NCBI RefSeq assembly: GCF_026262505.1
Contig: NC_067205.1
Location: 25,425,693 to 25,489,692, forward strand
DNA length: 64,000 bases
DNA from: Trichomonas vaginalis G3
Lineage: Eukaryota; Parabasalia; Trichomonadida; Trichomonadidae
Direction: 5' to 3'
The notes beneath the pieces are model-generated. The model was given only the letters and a program-made list of their open reading frames with translations. It did not search any database and was not told where the DNA came from. Shown piece by piece: positions 9,878 to 18,031 of the stretch. The translations under genes were made by a program, and so were the position numbers. The first letter of the stretch is position 1, and the number at the start of each line of letters is the position of its first letter.

Positions 9878-10504
9878 ATGGATAACGCAGATTTAGAAAA
9901 TTTAATTGATGATTTAGTATTTAATCAAAATTTTCTTAATTATTATGAATTAAAATCATATCTCCAAAAACATAATAAAAATATAACGGGTGATGATATG
10001 GAATATTATTATCCATATTATAAAAATGAAATTTTGAAATATCATGATAGAATAATTTCTAAAATTAAAGACAAAATTAAAAATAATGAATATACAAAGG
10101 GAAAAACTAAATCACAACTTAAACAGTTGAAAGATTTCAAAAATAAAGTATTAACAGAAGAAGATATTGATGAATTATATAAATTATATAATCCTGAGCC
10201 GCAAAAGCCAAAGGAACAAAAACAAAAGAAGAAAAAGCCGAAAACAACACCAAAAGAGAAAGTAGCAAATGTTCAACAGCTAAAGGTGCAAAACGCCCAG
10301 GTCCTTCAGACCATAAATGATGCACAAGCCTTAATTTATGATTCATTAGTTAAACCATATTCAGCCCGACTTTTAAATGAAGATCAACTTTTGGAATTCA
10401 TCCTTCAACATAAACTCGAAGCGGGAAAGTATATCAAACCTTTATATACAGTATATTTAAAACAAATGAATAGAATACATCCAGAATTAATGAAGGGGGA
10501 ATGA
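9878..10504 (+). CDS. Basic protein upstream of and overlapping the integrase gene, A2
   Basis: 208 residues. Residues 1-60 are acidic/aromatic and helical, residues 65-135 are very lysine-rich (KPKEQKQKKKKPKTTPKEK), and the C-terminal 60 residues are helical again. Its stop overlaps the integrase start (ATGA), so the two may be co-expressed. The N-terminal part could correspond to the helical N-terminal region found in longer Polinton integrases, but I cannot show this. In-frame hairpin repeat 10285-10312 encodes QxLKxQNxQVLQTI, shared with the fibre at 15055. Start follows TTTTATTTTTATATAAATG. Confidence 0.65.
   Translation: MDNADLENLIDDLVFNQNFLNYYELKSYLQKHNKNITGDDMEYYYPYYKNEILKYHDRIISKIKDKIKNNEYTKGKTKSQLKQLKDFKNKVLTEEDIDELYKLYNPEPQKPKEQKQKKKKPKTTPKEKVANVQQLKVQNAQVLQTINDAQALIYDSLVKPYSARLLNEDQLLEFILQHKLEAGKYIKPLYTVYLKQMNRIHPELMKGE
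10285..10312. repeat. Double-hairpin repeat within the 208-aa gene
   Basis: Reads ggtgcaaaacgccc followed by a GGTC-cttca-GACC hairpin. About 28 bp are almost identical to 16012-16039 in the fibre gene, in inverted orientation on the plus strand but the same sense relative to coding, giving both unrelated proteins the same peptide. Confidence 0.75.
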
Positions 10505-11463
10505 AATCCAAAACTTCATCATCCAAAATCAAAGCAGATAAAATTAAACCACTTGCAATACCAAAACCTCCAACGACAGTACCACCTCCTCCTTCAGTTA
10601 ATCCTTCATCATTCACTTTATTATATCCATTTCAAACATTAAAGAAACAAAAAGATTTTAAAAAGGATTTCAAGATATTAAATAAACCAATTGACCCGAA
10701 AATTCAACCATTAAAGGAAAAATTTAGTCGACCTTCATTTGCTCCATATCCATATTCATACGAAATCGATCATTTAGAATATTCAAAAGGAAACGTTACT
10801 TATTTATTTGCCATTAACATTAACACTAGATATTTATATTGCATTCCGGTGAAAGGGAAAACAGAACAGGAAACAAGAAGAGCTATACAATACTTACTAG
10901 ATCATGAAAGAGTAGATAATATAAGGGGTGATGGTGATAAAGGATTTCAGGCAGCTATGGCTCATTATTTCCCACAAATTAATTTTTACTTCTCATCTTC
11001 TCCATATACGTTTCATAATAAAATAGTTGATGCGGTAATGAGAACTCTTAGAGATGCGTTAGGGGTTAACGGTCAGATATACTGGGATGGAAATCATGAC
11101 TCCATCATACAACAGTTAGTATATTATTACAATAATACATGGCATAGAACTATAAACATGAAACCAGTGGAAATGAAAAATGATATTTCAAAAGAATGGG
11201 ACTATATTAGAAAGCAAATGGAAAGGTTAAATGATGTTAAACGTGAACAAATTAATTCGGGGCTCATGAATTTTAAACAAGGGAATAAAGTTTTGATTCA
11301 TCTCGATTATGGAAAAACTGATAAATCAATGACAAAAAGAAGACGAAGATTTGACACAATAGCTGAATTTGTTAGATATATTAACGGTAATGTATTAGTT
11401 GAAGTTGACAATAAATTAATAGAAATTTATTTATTTTATTATTACTCCATTATATTTAAATAA
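10501..11463 (+). CDS. RVE-type (retroviral-like) integrase of A2
   Basis: 320 residues. A Pro-rich N-terminal linker is followed by the RNase H-fold core: YEIDHLEY (first Asp) near residue 85, then YLFAININTRYLY, RGDGDKGF (second Asp) near residue 143, and the helix ending VMRTLRDAL. A basic C-terminal region with KxVLIHLDYGK resembles the SH3-like tail. The order matches the family B integrase (YQFDTLI, FINVNTRKAY, TSDQDSAY, IRTLRDL). It catalyses insertion of the linear element into the host genome. It directly follows the 208-aa gene. Confidence 0.9.
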   Translation: MKSKTSSSKIKADKIKPLAIPKPPTTVPPPPSVNPSSFTLLYPFQTLKKQKDFKKDFKILNKPIDPKIQPLKEKFSRPSFAPYPYSYEIDHLEYSKGNVTYLFAININTRYLYCIPVKGKTEQETRRAIQYLLDHERVDNIRGDGDKGFQAAMAHYFPQINFYFSSSPYTFHNKIVDAVMRTLRDALGVNGQIYWDGNHDSIIQQLVYYYNNTWHRTINMKPVEMKNDISKEWDYIRKQMERLNDVKREQINSGLMNFKQGNKVLIHLDYGKTDKSMTKRRRRFDTIAEFVRYINGNVLVEVDNKLIEIYLFYYYSIIFK

Positions 11464-11489
11464 TATTTAATTTTTTTATTTCGTAAGAA

Positions 11490-11762
11490 ATGAGTGACAA
11501 CAAAGCATCCAAGAGTCCAGACAATGAATATAAAAAGAAACTAAACAAAATTAAATCAAAAATATGCTATTACAAAAAGAAGCCGCAATGCGGTGGGGCT
11601 GAAAACGATAAAGAGAGGAAAGAAATAATCGAAAAATTAGAAACTTACCGTTCAATCCTTAAACTGAGTGAAGCAAAAATAAAAGAATTTAATAGAATAA
11701 ATAAATTGATTGGAAGAGATGAATTTAATAAAGATGAATTTTTAAACTCAATCCAAATTTAA
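11490..11762 (+). CDS. Small basic coiled-coil protein (90 aa), A2
   Basis: A 90-residue lysine-rich, helical protein (MSDNKASKSPDNEYKKKLNK). A hairpin repeat at 11582-11601 (gccgcaatgcggt) is in frame and encodes PQCGGAE. Start context is cgtaagaaATG after a T-rich run. Family not recognised; nucleic-acid binding is plausible from charge alone. Confidence 0.55.
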   Translation: MSDNKASKSPDNEYKKKLNKIKSKICYYKKKPQCGGAENDKERKEIIEKLETYRSILKLSEAKIKEFNRINKLIGRDEFNKDEFLNSIQI

Positions 11763-11787
11763 TTTTTATTCCTCTTCCCGAACCCTT

Positions 11788-11931
11788 CTAGGTTCTTCTT
11801 TCCATCATTACTGCATAACCACATCTTCTCGGTTTTCGTGGTTTGTTGTTTTTAATTCGTTCTTGCATCATTTTTATCATTTCCTCCCTTGTTATGATTC
11901 GTGGTAAATTTTGAGCTTGTGGGGTATCCAT
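11788..11931 (-). CDS. Short basic protein (47 aa), A2
   Basis: An uninterrupted 47-codon frame (MDTPQAQNLPRIITREEMIK start, C-terminus PRKPRRCGYAVMMERRT) preceded by AATTTTATTTTTATATAAATG, the best form of the element promoter. The strong promoter and the Arg/Lys/Pro-rich tail, similar in style to the C-terminus of the 142-aa family B protein (PRMPRRRVRIMK), support a real gene. A core or DNA-binding role is possible but unproven. Confidence 0.5.
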   Translation of the reverse strand: MDTPQAQNLPRIITREEMIKMMQERIKNNKPRKPRRCGYAVMMERRT

Positions 11932-11961
11932 TTATATAAAAATAAAATTTTGTTATCACTT

Positions 11962-12101
11962 ATTTTATCGTTAATGGTTTCAGGTTATTCAATAATTAAT
12001 TATTTTTGAAGAACTGAAGGTGTCACTACGTCACCATGTGTCACTCGGTTAATTAACTTCTCTGAAAAAATGAGACAACATGACATTTTGACAACACAGC
12101 A
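11962..12101 (-). repeat. Inverted single unit of the 160-bp repeat
   Basis: Reverse-complement copy of the unit tandemly repeated at 14511-14990, lying just past the 3' end of the primase-helicase gene. It includes the run of GTGAC motifs (tgtcactacgtcaccatgtg). The helicase gene is thus framed by inverted copies. The 11763-12133 gap otherwise holds only the 47-aa gene and a small gaacc-ggttc hairpin at 11781-11797. Confidence 0.85.
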
Positions 12102-12133
12102 GGATTAATGCAAAAATAAATTCAAATCATATT

Positions 12134-14446
12134 TTATAAAGCTTCATTTACAGGTATTTCATCGTCAGTAAATGAATCTTCATTATCGTTTGGTTCAACC
12201 TGTTTATATAATCCTTTCATTTCTTCTTTCAAAACATAACACCATGTTTGTTTACCATCTATTCTTCTCTGTTTCTTATCACATTTATCTTTACTGCTCA
12301 TTTGAAAGTTTTTGTCTTTCATGTCTGATGGTTTGCAGAATAGAGCATTTTCACACGTCATACCTGCACTCAATTCATCATAATGTGTATTTATCCATAC
12401 ATCTAAAGGATTTGTTGATAATTCAATTAAATCTTGTTTGGCTTCAGTCATCGGTATGATTCGTACATTAAATGATGAAAGGTCGTAATTGATAAAATAT
12501 GTTAGTAAATTATCATAAAATTCCTTTGTGCATGAATTCATCAAATTCTTGAAGTAATCAAATTGACCCTTGAATTTACCATTAACTCTTAAAACTACGT
12601 ATCTTCTGTCTCCAACTTCAATTTTGACAGGGTAAACGTTATTAGTTACGAAAATGAAGTTTGCAACGTTCTGAGCAGTTCTTCTGGGTTGATTCTTTTC
12701 GTTAATTCTTATCTCATTATCCGTAATAATTGATTTCAAAGCGTTGAAGTTTGCGAGTCTGTCTTCACCTACATTCTTGAGTTCATTAAGTACAAGAAAC
12801 ATTTTATTCTCAACTACTGAATTGAAATTACCCGTTAGCTCACTTATTTCGGTAATGTTTTTACATGAATAACCAGCGAGAAGTTCAGAAATAATGTCTG
12901 TAAATCTGTTTTTACCTGTTCCCTGAAGTCCTTTCAAAATAATTGCTGTTTCATTCTTGATTCCAGGATGTTGAATCATTGATGCAATCCAGCCGAGTAG
13001 ATATTTATACACTTCATCGTTATTATCACAAATGGCTTCTTTAATGAAATTCATAAACATCTTAATTTTTGAGTAATCTGGTTTTTCGAGAACGTTGTAT
13101 TTATAACCCTGAAACGTTGAGAAAACATCTGGAGAATCAGATTTAAAGCAAACACCCCTAACGGTTAATGAAGACAATTGATTTAATAGTACAGCCCATG
13201 CTGTTATGGTTTTACCTTCTTCTTTAAATAATTTAATCATTTTGAGTGACTCTTTCATGTTTGATTGAAGAACGAATGATATTTGATTCATTTTGTCGTG
13301 TATGTTGTAATCTTTCTGAATGAAGTATTTGTTTCCACAATCTACAAAACGGATTACACGTGATAAATCCTCAATTACTTCAGAACTGTTTTTATACTGA
13401 TGATTTTCAGCCTTGCGTCTAATATCTGTTATCAAGAATGAATCATCAAGTTTTATATCAAATGTTATTTTTGGCTTACGTAATAAAGGCAAAACGTATT
13501 CATCATAATATTCCTTTTGATATAGTTTTAGAATCTTCACTAAAACAAATGGAGAAGTCATTAAATGTGCATATCTACTACGTGCTTTTTCAAAATTACT
13601 TTTTGCATTTTCAGTTAAATTGCAGAAGTTATAAACGTTATCGTATGCTTCATTAATCAAATGATTAGGTAACGAATTAATAGCTTGAAACAGTGTGAAT
13701 AATGTAACTTCTTTTTCTAAATTCATGTTTCCACCGTCATTATGTACTTCAAAATCACTGATGCCATCAACTATGCTCTGGGCAAGTTTATCGTCAATGT
13801 TTACATCTTTGTTTTCATTCATGATAGTCTTTATTTCTTCGTTCTTCTGTTCAACTCTTACCTTAATATTCAAATCATTTAATATATCATTCACTGTTCT
13901 AGTTAATGTTGAATCATAACTTCCACGAATGAATGAGTATGTATTGATTGGTTCTGTTGCATTCTTGCGAACTCTTGAATCAGCCATAACTACTAAAGAA
14001 CGCTTTGAATCATCCATAGAAGTCATGATATCAATATCATAATCATTGCAGGAATAACATTTAATCATTCTGTTCGAAACTGCATAGAAGAAATTAGTGT
14101 TGCAATAAATGTGAAGACCTCCTGAAGCAGTTTTAACGATAACATCTTTATCCGAAAGTTTTGATAAAATGTCTTTTCTAACTGTTTCTTTAAGTTCATC
14201 ATTGTACGATTTATTGATATCAACATCTATAATCGTTAAATTTGATATTTTATTTACTAATAAAGCTGTACCAGTTTTCCTTCCTCTTCCTCCATCATGT
14301 TTGAGGTAGTTATGTAAATCAATCTTGTTTTCACCAATTCTTTCGTTGAGGGTTTTAGTTTCTGCCACAACTAATTCCTCAGCTAATGAATCAATAACTT
14401 TTTCATCAGAAAGGATATAGTTGCTGTTGTTGTTTGTTGCTGTCAT
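12134..14446 (-). CDS. Primase-helicase: AEP primase fused to superfamily 3 helicase, A2
   Basis: 770 residues, whole. The N-terminal third carries archaeo-eukaryotic primase signatures: IIDVDI (catalytic Asp pair) near residue 72 and KTASGGLHIY near residue 107. The C-terminal half is a D5-like SF3 helicase: Walker A GLQGTGKNRF near residue 504, Walker B FLVLNE near 548, and sensor FIFVTNNVYP near 600 followed by GDRRYVVL. It would prime and unwind DNA during replication. Such fusions are common in virophages and Polinton-like viruses but unusual beside a protein-primed polymerase. Framed by inverted 160-bp repeats. Start follows ATTTTTATATAAATG-like sequence. Confidence 0.9.
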   Translation of the reverse strand: MTATNNNSNYILSDEKVIDSLAEELVVAETKTLNERIGENKIDLHNYLKHDGGRGRKTGTALLVNKISNLTIIDVDINKSYNDELKETVRKDILSKLSDKDVIVKTASGGLHIYCNTNFFYAVSNRMIKCYSCNDYDIDIMTSMDDSKRSLVVMADSRVRKNATEPINTYSFIRGSYDSTLTRTVNDILNDLNIKVRVEQKNEEIKTIMNENKDVNIDDKLAQSIVDGISDFEVHNDGGNMNLEKEVTLFTLFQAINSLPNHLINEAYDNVYNFCNLTENAKSNFEKARSRYAHLMTSPFVLVKILKLYQKEYYDEYVLPLLRKPKITFDIKLDDSFLITDIRRKAENHQYKNSSEVIEDLSRVIRFVDCGNKYFIQKDYNIHDKMNQISFVLQSNMKESLKMIKLFKEEGKTITAWAVLLNQLSSLTVRGVCFKSDSPDVFSTFQGYKYNVLEKPDYSKIKMFMNFIKEAICDNNDEVYKYLLGWIASMIQHPGIKNETAIILKGLQGTGKNRFTDIISELLAGYSCKNITEISELTGNFNSVVENKMFLVLNELKNVGEDRLANFNALKSIITDNEIRINEKNQPRRTAQNVANFIFVTNNVYPVKIEVGDRRYVVLRVNGKFKGQFDYFKNLMNSCTKEFYDNLLTYFINYDLSSFNVRIIPMTEAKQDLIELSTNPLDVWINTHYDELSAGMTCENALFCKPSDMKDKNFQMSSKDKCDKKQRRIDGKQTWCYVLKEEMKGLYKQVEPNDNEDSFTDDEIPVNEAL

Positions 14447-14510
14447 TTATATAGGAATAAAAAAATAAAAATAATTTTAAAACTAACTTTATTTTTGGAC
14501 TGCATCAAAT

Positions 14511-14990
14511 TTCCAGGACTGTTGTCAAAATGTCATGTTGTCTCATTTTTTCAGAGAAGTTAATTAACCGAGTGACACATGGTGACGTAGTGACACCTTC
14601 AGTTCTTCAAAAATAATTAATTATTGAATAACCTGAAACCATTAACGTAAACATTAACGATAAAATTTATTTCCAGGACTGTTGTCAAAATGTCATGTTG
14701 TCTCATTTTTTCAGAGAAGTTAATTAACCGAGTGACACATGGTGACGTAGTGACACCTTCAGTTCTTCAAAAATAATTAATTATTGAATAACCTGAAACC
14801 ATTAACGTAAACATTAACGATAAAATTTATTTCCAGGACTGTTGTCAAAATGTCATGTTGTCTCATTTTTTCAGAGAAGTTAATTAACCGAGTGACACAT
14901 GGTGACGTAGTGACACCTTCAGTTCTTCAAAAATAATTAATTATTGAATAACCTGAAACCATTAACGTAAACATTAACGATAAAATTTAT
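14511..14990 (+). repeat. Three tandem copies of a 160-bp repeat
   Basis: Units start at 14511, 14671 and 14831 with ttccaggactgttgtcaaaa and are practically identical. Each contains three GTGAC motifs close together (gtgacacatggtgacgtag then gtgacacc). It lies just upstream of the primase-helicase start and fills most of 14447-15054; the rest of that gap shows only AT-rich promoter-like sequence. Near-identical units imply very recent amplification or gene conversion. A replication-origin role is a hypothesis. Confidence 0.9.
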
Positions 14991-15054
14991 TTCTGCAGTT
15001 CATCCATTACTTCATTACCTAATTAATTACAGACATAAAATATATTTAGTTCAT

Positions 15055-16071
15055 TCATTGAACGCGGTACCATGCGAATACAGTCACAAATGGTGGCATA
15101 TAATCTTTACCCGAACCTGTTGGATTTGTTGTGAAAGTATGGACATGATTTCCTCCTGGTTCAGTTGGTCGAAAAGTCTTTTTTGCTGAATGGTTATAAT
15201 CTGGAGATAAAACATCATAGCCAGCTTCATATTCTGAGTTGTATAATGGGTGGTCTCTTAATGAGTGTCTATGGTCGCCAGAAAAGTTTGTAGTTCCCGT
15301 ATGAGTGTGCGGTGGAAGGTTTGCTTCTTTAATTTTCTTTGAACCTCCTGTTTGCTTTGAATATCTAGCACAGTATAAGAATTTATCTACAATCTGCTTC
15401 CACATACCAAAACCTAAAACTGCTGCTGGATTTGTTGAATTCATTGATGTATAAATAGAACCAACAGGATATAATGTTTGAAGTATTTCATTTTTCATGC
15501 TTGTAATCACATCATTTACTTCCGACTTCTTTGCATAATTTTCATCAACATAAGTTTTATCTGCTTTAAGGTCTAAACATCCCGAAACCCATTCTGTATC
15601 AGCTTTAACTTTAAAAGTCTCAAATGTCCATTCATGATACCATTCAACCTTTTCTTTAATTTCATTATCTTTTTCATCAACATAAACCAAATTTGCCTTC
15701 TTCATTATGTCATTTAGGAAACCTTCTATGAATTCCTCATTTAAATTAAATCTTCCAATCTTCAAAACTTTAGGAAATGCATTTAATGCGTAATATCTTT
15801 GTTCTTCTGGTGGAATTGATGTTATATCATCCGTTATACCTTTAATTTTAGAATTCATAAATAAAATTTCTTTTATATTTGATATCACTGCACCACCTTT
15901 GCAAACGAATTCGAAATGTTCATTTTTCAATACTATCTCCAAATCTCCATATTTCAACCTTTGCGTTTGTTCTGCCGTCTTTGAATTATATGCATATATG
16001 GCGTATGTAATGGTCTGAAGGACCTGGGTGTTTTGCGCCTTAAGTTGCTGTGGTTGCTGTTGTTTAATCAT
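15055..16071 (-). CDS. Phage-like fibre protein with Gp10/collar-type knob, A2
   Basis: 338 residues. Residues 1-30 are Gln-rich and hold a hairpin-encoded peptide, 30-150 are a unique head, 150-195 form a short coiled stalk with KADK repeats, and 198-338 form a C-terminal knob (YPVGSIYTSMNSTNPAAVLG, then PHTHTGTT..GDHRHSL, ending AWYRVQ). This knob layout is that of phage tail-collar and T4 Gp10-like fibre domains, which bind receptors or neighbouring proteins. The knob is almost identical to those of family B fibres (49521 and 59056) although the rest is unrelated, so the knob has been exchanged. Confidence 0.85.
   Translation of the reverse strand: MIKQQQPQQLKAQNTQVLQTITYAIYAYNSKTAEQTQRLKYGDLEIVLKNEHFEFVCKGGAVISNIKEILFMNSKIKGITDDITSIPPEEQRYYALNAFPKVLKIGRFNLNEEFIEGFLNDIMKKANLVYVDEKDNEIKEKVEWYHEWTFETFKVKADTEWVSGCLDLKADKTYVDENYAKKSEVNDVITSMKNEILQTLYPVGSIYTSMNSTNPAAVLGFGMWKQIVDKFLYCARYSKQTGGSKKIKEANLPPHTHTGTTNFSGDHRHSLRDHPLYNSEYEAGYDVLSPDYNHSAKKTFRPTEPGGNHVHTFTTNPTGSGKDYMPPFVTVFAWYRVQ
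16012..16039. repeat. Double-hairpin repeat in the fibre N-terminus
   Basis: GGTC-tgaag-GACC followed by tgggtgttttgcgcc. It matches 10285-10312, is in frame, and encodes residues QLKAQNTQVLQTI of the fibre. Confidence 0.75.
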
Positions 16072-16095
16072 TTATTATGATTTAAAAATAAATAT

Positions 16096-16834
16096 TTAAT
16101 CCGTTATCTCATCAGCTATTTTTTCTATTTGAAATTGCCATAATATCTCATTCATGAATTCTAAATCACAATCAAATAGGTCAGTTATTCTAAATTTAAT
16201 ATTTGATAAATCTTTTGAATGAAGAATAAATGAATTCCCGGATAATTGAAACAGATATGATAAAGAAAATGTGTTTAAGTTGATGGATAAAATGTTTTGT
16301 ATTGATGGGTAAGAGTTAGGGTCTAATGTTTGATGTGAAAATCTCATTGGGGTATTAACTTTATCACATTTGATTAAAATGAAATTGGAACCGGTGTCAG
16401 AATACAAAACATCCCCAACATCTTTTTCAAAATTTAATATTCCCAACAATGAACGAAGATGAGGAGTACAAAATTTAATTTTCAGCGGAAATTTAATAAG
16501 GTTATTTATTTCATCAAGTTCAAAAAGTTTATCAGGTTTTGATTTAAAATTTTCTTCATACCATACGATAAATGATTCATTTAAATAACTTAAAATCATG
16601 TTAATATCCCATTTCGCTATCACATTATTTATATACATATCATACGTTTTTCAAGGTCTACGACCTCGCCGCTATGCGCTCATGGTCATCTTTAATAAAT
16701 GATATATAATCTGAAGGGTCTAAAAGAATGGGATTAAATTTACCACTCACAGAAACGAGAGTAACATTATAAATTCCGCTAACTGTTAAATTTAATTCAC
16801 AGTTATTATTCGAAATAATATTGATAATTGACAT
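16096..16834 (-). pseudogene. Virion-like protein, family A counterpart of the 254-aa family B protein
   Basis: The region 16096-16638 encodes 180 residues whose pattern (KFCTPHLRSLLGILN, later HSKDLSNIKFRITDLFD) follows the family B protein at 61959 (KIPRMSHRVQLLLGAYHM, HNLKDMQFRLVDFQG). The region 16658-16834 resembles its N-terminus. A double-hairpin repeat (16655-16679) lies between them. The gene is regarded as broken, about one break. It lies between the fibre and the 160-aa gene, as its homologue lies next to the fibre in family B. Function unknown, probably a virion component. Confidence 0.55.
16655..16679. repeat. Double-hairpin repeat
   Basis: GGTC-tac-GACC, two bases, then gccgctatgcgc. 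Typical member of the dispersed family, with the first hairpin perfect and the second slightly degenerate. Confidence 0.8.
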
Positions 16835-16854
16835 TTTTTATTACGATTAAAAAT
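16835..16854. promoter_or_regulatory. 20-bp divergent promoter
   Basis: Only 20 bp (tttttattacgattaaaaat) separate two divergent ATG codons (16834 minus, 16855 plus). Both sides carry a T-rich or A-rich box, so initiation signals must overlap. Confidence 0.5.
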
Positions 16855-17334
16855 ATGGTAAAGCGTTATTTTCCAGTGATAAATAAAACTAGAATAAGAT
16901 TACCTCAAGAATTCATAAATTCAACGAATAAGAAATTCATTCATGTTATAAATTTTAGTGTTTTCAGAAAATATGAGTCAATGTCATATTCATCAACAGG
17001 TTATATTTCACTTCATTCAAATTTAGTTCAATCAAACCCATATAATGACCATTTCATAAGATTTTCAGATGGTATTAAAAATGTAATTGATAGATTAAAA
17101 TATGAACAGATTGACAATATCGAATTTTTGGAATTTTGGTTTAAATATCCCGATGGAAAAAAGATTGAAGTTAAAGATAAAGCTGATACTATAACAAAAA
17201 CAATTACAATGACCGATCCGGATAGTGGGGAACAAAAAGAAATAAAACAAACGATAGAAACTGGTGAAAGGTCAATTATTATTGATTATGATTCAAAGGA
17301 TTATTATTCGATAATGTTAATGCTTGAATATTAA
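16855..17334 (+). CDS. Short penton-like (minor capsid) protein candidate, A2
   Basis: 160 residues from MVKRYFPVINKTRIRLPQEF. The N-terminal pattern (TRIRLPQEFINSTNKKFIHVINFSVFRK) follows that of the family B penton-like proteins (27488: FKFPTDW..NEEKYIGITSMY..RAFRK; 55323: YEYPRHW..GEKAIEIRQV). These are probably minor capsid proteins, given their place among virion genes. The match is by eye and covers only the first third. It overlaps the convergent 222-aa gene by 4 bp. Confidence 0.5.
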   Translation: MVKRYFPVINKTRIRLPQEFINSTNKKFIHVINFSVFRKYESMSYSSTGYISLHSNLVQSNPYNDHFIRFSDGIKNVIDRLKYEQIDNIEFLEFWFKYPDGKKIEVKDKADTITKTITMTDPDSGEQKEIKQTIETGERSIIIDYDSKDYYSIMLMLEY

Positions 17335-17999
17335 ATAGCCTTAACAAAGAATTTTTCAAGTGATATTTTATATTCATCAACTATTTTATTATAAATATCA
17401 TTATATGTTAAATGAAGTTCAGTTGTTGTTCCGTTCTTTGATATCTTAATTGTGCTAATATCCTTTATAGGATTTATTTTTGCAACTGTTCCGCAGCATG
17501 AAACCTCATCATCTATGAAAAATTGAATCTTAACGTCTGAATCTTGAACATCACAAAGAATGGCGATAATGTGAATTAATGATTCATAAGGTAAAATAAT
17601 TAAACCGGATTGATCAATTAAATTTATTATTGAATCATAATTATTAATTATTATATCACGGTAAATTTTCATTAATTCAGAATTAATGTCTATTTTATAT
17701 GGGTTCTCGATGTTTGATGAAAGAGGTGGGGGGTATGTTGGATAAGTGGGAATTTCAACAGGTTCTTTACTGGGTTCAGATAAAATGATTGGGTCTCCAT
17801 CTTCTTTATTTTGCTCCTCCTCCTTTTTCGGTAAGTCACGAGTTAATAAATTTGGTTGAGTTGCTGACCTTGTTAATTCAGGGCTAACATTAACTTTAAC
17901 ATTTTGAATAATTCGTGATTTATCATCATTTACGTTATAACCAACCGTAATCTCTGCTTTTGCGTTAGTGTTCTTTTGACTAGTGAAACGTCTTCTCAT
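17331..17999 (-). CDS. Conserved virion-cluster protein with CCG motif, A2
   Basis: 222 residues. The N-terminal 100 are polar and Pro/Glu-rich (a linker with PTYPTYPPP), and the C-terminal 120 are folded. The C-terminal part is homologous by pattern to the family B protein at 62977-63591: both have NPY, LIxxxGLIILPYESL-like, a D-x-E/D-x-x-CCG core (DDEVSCCGTVAKI versus DPEIECCGQTPLF) and end in YKxxLxxxxV. Function unknown; it sits between penton-like and capsid genes in both families. Confidence 0.7.
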   Translation of the reverse strand: MRRRFTSQKNTNAKAEITVGYNVNDDKSRIIQNVKVNVSPELTRSATQPNLLTRDLPKKEEEQNKEDGDPIILSEPSKEPVEIPTYPTYPPPLSSNIENPYKIDINSELMKIYRDIIINNYDSIINLIDQSGLIILPYESLIHIIAILCDVQDSDVKIQFFIDDEVSCCGTVAKINPIKDISTIKISKNGTTTELHLTYNDIYNKIVDEYKISLEKFFVKAI

Positions 18000-18031
18000 T
18001 TATAATCGAATAAAAAAAAATATATTTAAAC

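Noticed and set aside
14511-14990. Possible CRISPR array
   Set aside because: The three units are contiguous 160-bp tandem repeats with no unique spacers and no cas genes; this is a eukaryotic element.
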